From contig JAOUPE010000116.1 of NCBI GenBank assembly GCA_029880025.1, forward strand, positions 1-5,592: a stretch of 5,592 nucleotides of DNA, written 5' to 3'. Below the pieces are notes generated by a model that made no database searches, had not been told where the DNA came from, and worked only from the letters and a program-made list of their open reading frames with translations. This document shows positions 5,580 to 5,592 of this stretch, piece after piece; position 1 is the stretch's first letter; the number at the start of each line of letters is the position of its first letter. The stretch is from Caldifarciminota bacterium. Lineage in GTDB: Bacteria > Hydrothermota > Tepidihabitantia > Tepidihabitantales > JAOUPE01. Both the position numbers and the translations under genes were made by a program.

Positions 5580-5592
5580 ATTTTCTTCTAAC

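Overview
All genes recognised in this 5.6 kb window lie on the minus strand, so transcription runs from high to low coordinates. The sequence is bacterial: a tRNA-dependent amidotransferase (gatC, gatA), sigma70-type promoters, intrinsic terminators with U-tracts, and AGGAGG ribosome binding sites. Secreted PKD/Ig-like and propeller proteins ending in a WPMFQHD motif, plus a short XRE regulator, recall poorly characterised FCB-like or WOR-3 (Stahlbacteria)-like bacteria. That placement is an impression from protein style and has weak support.

Layout in transcription order: (1) 5592-5103 holds a broken XRE-type helix-turn-helix gene. (2) 5102-4987 is tRNA-Ala(UGC) with its own promoter. (3) 4908-4650 is a gene-free stretch that looks like an independent structured RNA: a near-consensus promoter, a predicted three-way junction, and a terminator-like stem with U7. 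(4) 4649-3413 starts with a short leader ORF whose stop overlaps the start of a secreted 370-residue protein built of three Ig-like repeats. (5) 3363-1444 encodes a 639-residue lipoprotein with PKD-like domains followed by an eight-repeat PQQ-type propeller, 49 bp after the previous gene and probably in its operon. (6) A strong intrinsic terminator ends that unit. (7) gatC and then gatA follow. gatA runs off the window edge.

The two exported proteins probably work together at the cell surface, since both carry acidic Ig/PKD-like modules and sit in tandem, but their ligand is unknown. gatC and gatA encode two of the three GatCAB subunits, which make Gln-tRNA(Gln) and/or Asn-tRNA(Asn); gatB is not in the window. 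The least explained parts are the structured RNA at 4650-4874, the terminator and promoter packed within 60 bp in front of gatC, and the decayed regulator.
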